DNA from: JABDAD01 sp964409695
GTDB taxonomy: Bacteria > Pseudomonadota > Alphaproteobacteria > Rickettsiales > Rickettsiaceae
DNA length: 5,831 bases
NCBI GenBank assembly: GCA_964409695.1
Contig: CAYPDX010000063.1
Span: 1 to 5,831 of the forward strand
Direction: 5' to 3'
Part shown: positions 4,808 to 5,831 of the stretch, one piece after another
Layout: the number at the start of each line of letters is the position of its first letter
Numbering within the stretch: the first letter of the stretch is position 1
The notes under the pieces: generated by a model
What the model saw: the letters and a program-made list of their open reading frames with translations, nothing else
Told to the model about the DNA's origin: nothing
Database searches by the model: none
Translations under genes and position numbers: made by a program

Positions 4808-5831
4808 ATGTTATTTTTAAGATTATTGATAGCGGCAGTTTCTACTATAGTGGCTGGTGAGACAAAGGCATCATCCACTGATAGTATTAGTTGCTCTAGT
4901 GAGGGAGTGCCTCGAGCAGAAGCTTCGGCTCCAAGGGTTGCTGGGCTTGGTGTAGGAGCGCGGAGAGTAGGACATAGTACGTTAGAAATATCTCAGGTAT
5001 CTTCGTGTGGTGGTATTAGTGGGCTTAGTGTGGGGGCGGCTGGAGAAGAGGCTCCGGCTCCTGGTATTAGTGGGCTTAGTGTGGGGGCGTGGAGAGTAGG
5101 ACATAGTACGTTAGAAATATCTCAGGTATCTTCGTGTGGTGGTATTAGTGGGCTTAGTGTGGGGGCGGCTGGAGAAGAGGCTCCGGCTCCTGGTATTAGT
5201 GGGCTTAGTGTGGGGGCGTGGAGAGGAGAACATAGTACGTTAGAAATACCTCAGGTATCTTCGTATAGAGAAGATCAAAGTTTTCCATCTGCATTTGGTG
5301 ATAGTCTTTTTGATTTAAATACTTCCTTTAGCAGAGAAGAAAGTTTTATGGTTTATGGAGATGGAGGTGTACCTTCTCAATCACCAACTGGATCTAGAAA
5401 TAATTCTTATGTTAGCGATTCTACTAAAGAAAATCACGGAAGCGCCGCCCCGAGAACCCCGAGACGTCCTTCAGGACATGGTGACAAGCTTTTTGGAACA
5501 GATATATCTCCTATTGCTCCTAGTAGGACAGAATATAGCGCTGATGGATTTGAAGAAGACGAAGATCCAGTTGTAGCTGATGCAGCGGCAGTCCGAGGAG
5601 CGGAAGAAAGAGCGGAAGCAGCAAGAGCGAGAGCAGATAGAGAAGCAGGGGATGGTCCGCTTGATCTATTTGCAGCTGATTTCGCAGCATTTGATGATGA
5701 TGTGGTAGAACTTCCAGCAGCGCCAGTTGCAGCTCCTGCGGCCCATGAAGCAGCTCGTTTAGCAGCGGAAGCAGAGGCAGCTCGTTTAGCAGCGGAAGCA
5801 GAGGCAGCTCGTTTAGCAGCGGAAGCAGAGG
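4808..5831 (+). CDS. Exported repeat-rich protein of unknown function (3' end beyond window)
   Basis: An open frame runs from ATG 4808 to the window edge, giving 341 residues so far. Residues 1-21 form a signal peptide: a hydrophobic stretch LFLRLLIAAVSTIVAG and a likely cleavage after TKA. The domain order is then a glycine/serine-rich section with 43-residue tandem repeats (about 43-153), a polar section (154-245) with PRTPRRPSG, an acidic and alanine-rich section (246-312), and AARLAAEAE nonapeptide repeats from 315 onward that would form a long charged helix, superficially like the TolA stalk. A TAA sits in frame two codons before the ATG, so no upstream extension is possible. No clear Shine-Dalgarno is present, only A-rich sequence. 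The family is unrecognised. The GC-rich codon choice inside the repeats differs from the AT-rich neighbours. Export to the periplasm or surface is likely; its job there is unknown. Confidence 0.82.
   Translation, partial: MLFLRLLIAAVSTIVAGETKASSTDSISCSSEGVPRAEASAPRVAGLGVGARRVGHSTLEISQVSSCGGISGLSVGAAGEEAPAPGISGLSVGAWRVGHSTLEISQVSSCGGISGLSVGAAGEEAPAPGISGLSVGAWRGEHSTLEIPQVSSYREDQSFPSAFGDSLFDLNTSFSREESFMVYGDGGVPSQSPTGSRNNSYVSDSTKENHGSAAPRTPRRPSGHGDKLFGTDISPIAPSRTEYSADGFEEDEDPVVADAAAVRGAEERAEAARARADREAGDGPLDLFAADFAAFDDDVVELPAAPVAAPAAHEAARLAAEAEAARLAAEAEAARLAAEAE
4934..5266 (+). repeat. 129-bp in-frame tandem repeat, about 2.6 copies, with nested 27-bp unit
   Basis: Copies begin at 4934, 5063 and 5192; the third is partial and fades near 5266. 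The start of copy 1 is degenerate, but about 4962-5090 and 5091-5219 are nearly identical, implying recent duplication. Each 43-residue unit holds two copies of GISGLSVGA separated by WRVGHSTLEISQVSSCG and AGEEAPAP. The 27-base code for GISGLSVGA therefore recurs at 5012, 5063, 5141 and 5192, with a diverged copy at 4934, at alternating 78- and 51-base intervals. Confidence 0.95.
5750..5830 (+). repeat. 27-bp perfect tandem repeat coding AARLAAEAE, three copies to the window edge
   Basis: Three identical 27-base units start at 5750, 5777 and 5804 and reach the last bases of the window, so the array probably continues. Each encodes AARLAAEAE, a pattern expected to form a continuous charged alpha helix or coiled coil. 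Perfect identity at the DNA level, including synonymous positions, points to recent slippage or recombination. Confidence 0.93.

Noticed and set aside
4684..4878. 64-codon minus-strand frame with hydrophobic middle
   Set aside because: It runs antisense to the signal peptide of the exported protein and through both divergent promoters; the hydrophobicity comes from AT-rich DNA.
5355..5576. 73-codon plus-strand frame inside the exported protein gene
   Set aside because: It is an out-of-frame shadow of the long open frame that starts at 4808 and continues to the window end.

Overview
The window reads as chromosomal DNA from an AT-rich bacterium. The best guess is an intracellular alphaproteobacterium of the Rickettsiales/Holosporales type. 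This rests on base composition, the style of the MFS permease, a long structured intergenic region, and the pairing of an exported repeat-rich protein with an effector-like orphan protein. No gene here fixes the taxonomy, so the assignment is inference.

Left part (about 1-2394, minus strand): a compact four-gene cluster transcribed right to left. Its order is a 12-segment MFS permease, a YbaK/ProXp-type aminoacyl-tRNA editing-domain protein (4-base ATGA overlap), a DUF2000 protein (17-base gap), and an alpha/beta hydrolase starting 3 bases after the DUF2000 stop. The hydrolase carries an in-frame TGA exactly where the family has the Trp of its HGGxW oxyanion-hole motif. Other genes here use TGG for Trp and the permease ends on TGA, so this looks like a nonsense mutation, although the frame stays open to the window edge.

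Middle part (2395-3029): about 635 bases with no convincing protein gene. It holds a 125-base imperfect palindrome just upstream of the permease, several smaller hairpins, and a near-consensus sigma-70 promoter on the minus strand with no annotated gene after it. A complete tRNA-Ser(GCU) with encoded CCA follows (3030-3121, minus), then a structured spacer.

Right part (3216-5831): two divergent genes share a 206-base intergenic region with back-to-back promoters. The minus-strand gene encodes a 461-residue soluble protein of unknown family with disordered ends and a helical, possibly degenerate ankyrin-like core. The plus-strand gene runs off the right edge. It has an N-terminal signal peptide, a nearly identical 129-bp (43-residue) tandem repeat with a nested 27-bp sub-repeat, a disordered acidic middle, and a second perfect 27-bp tandem repeat coding AARLAAEAE, cut by the window end. 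Both proteins look accessory, and a host-interaction role is plausible but unproven.
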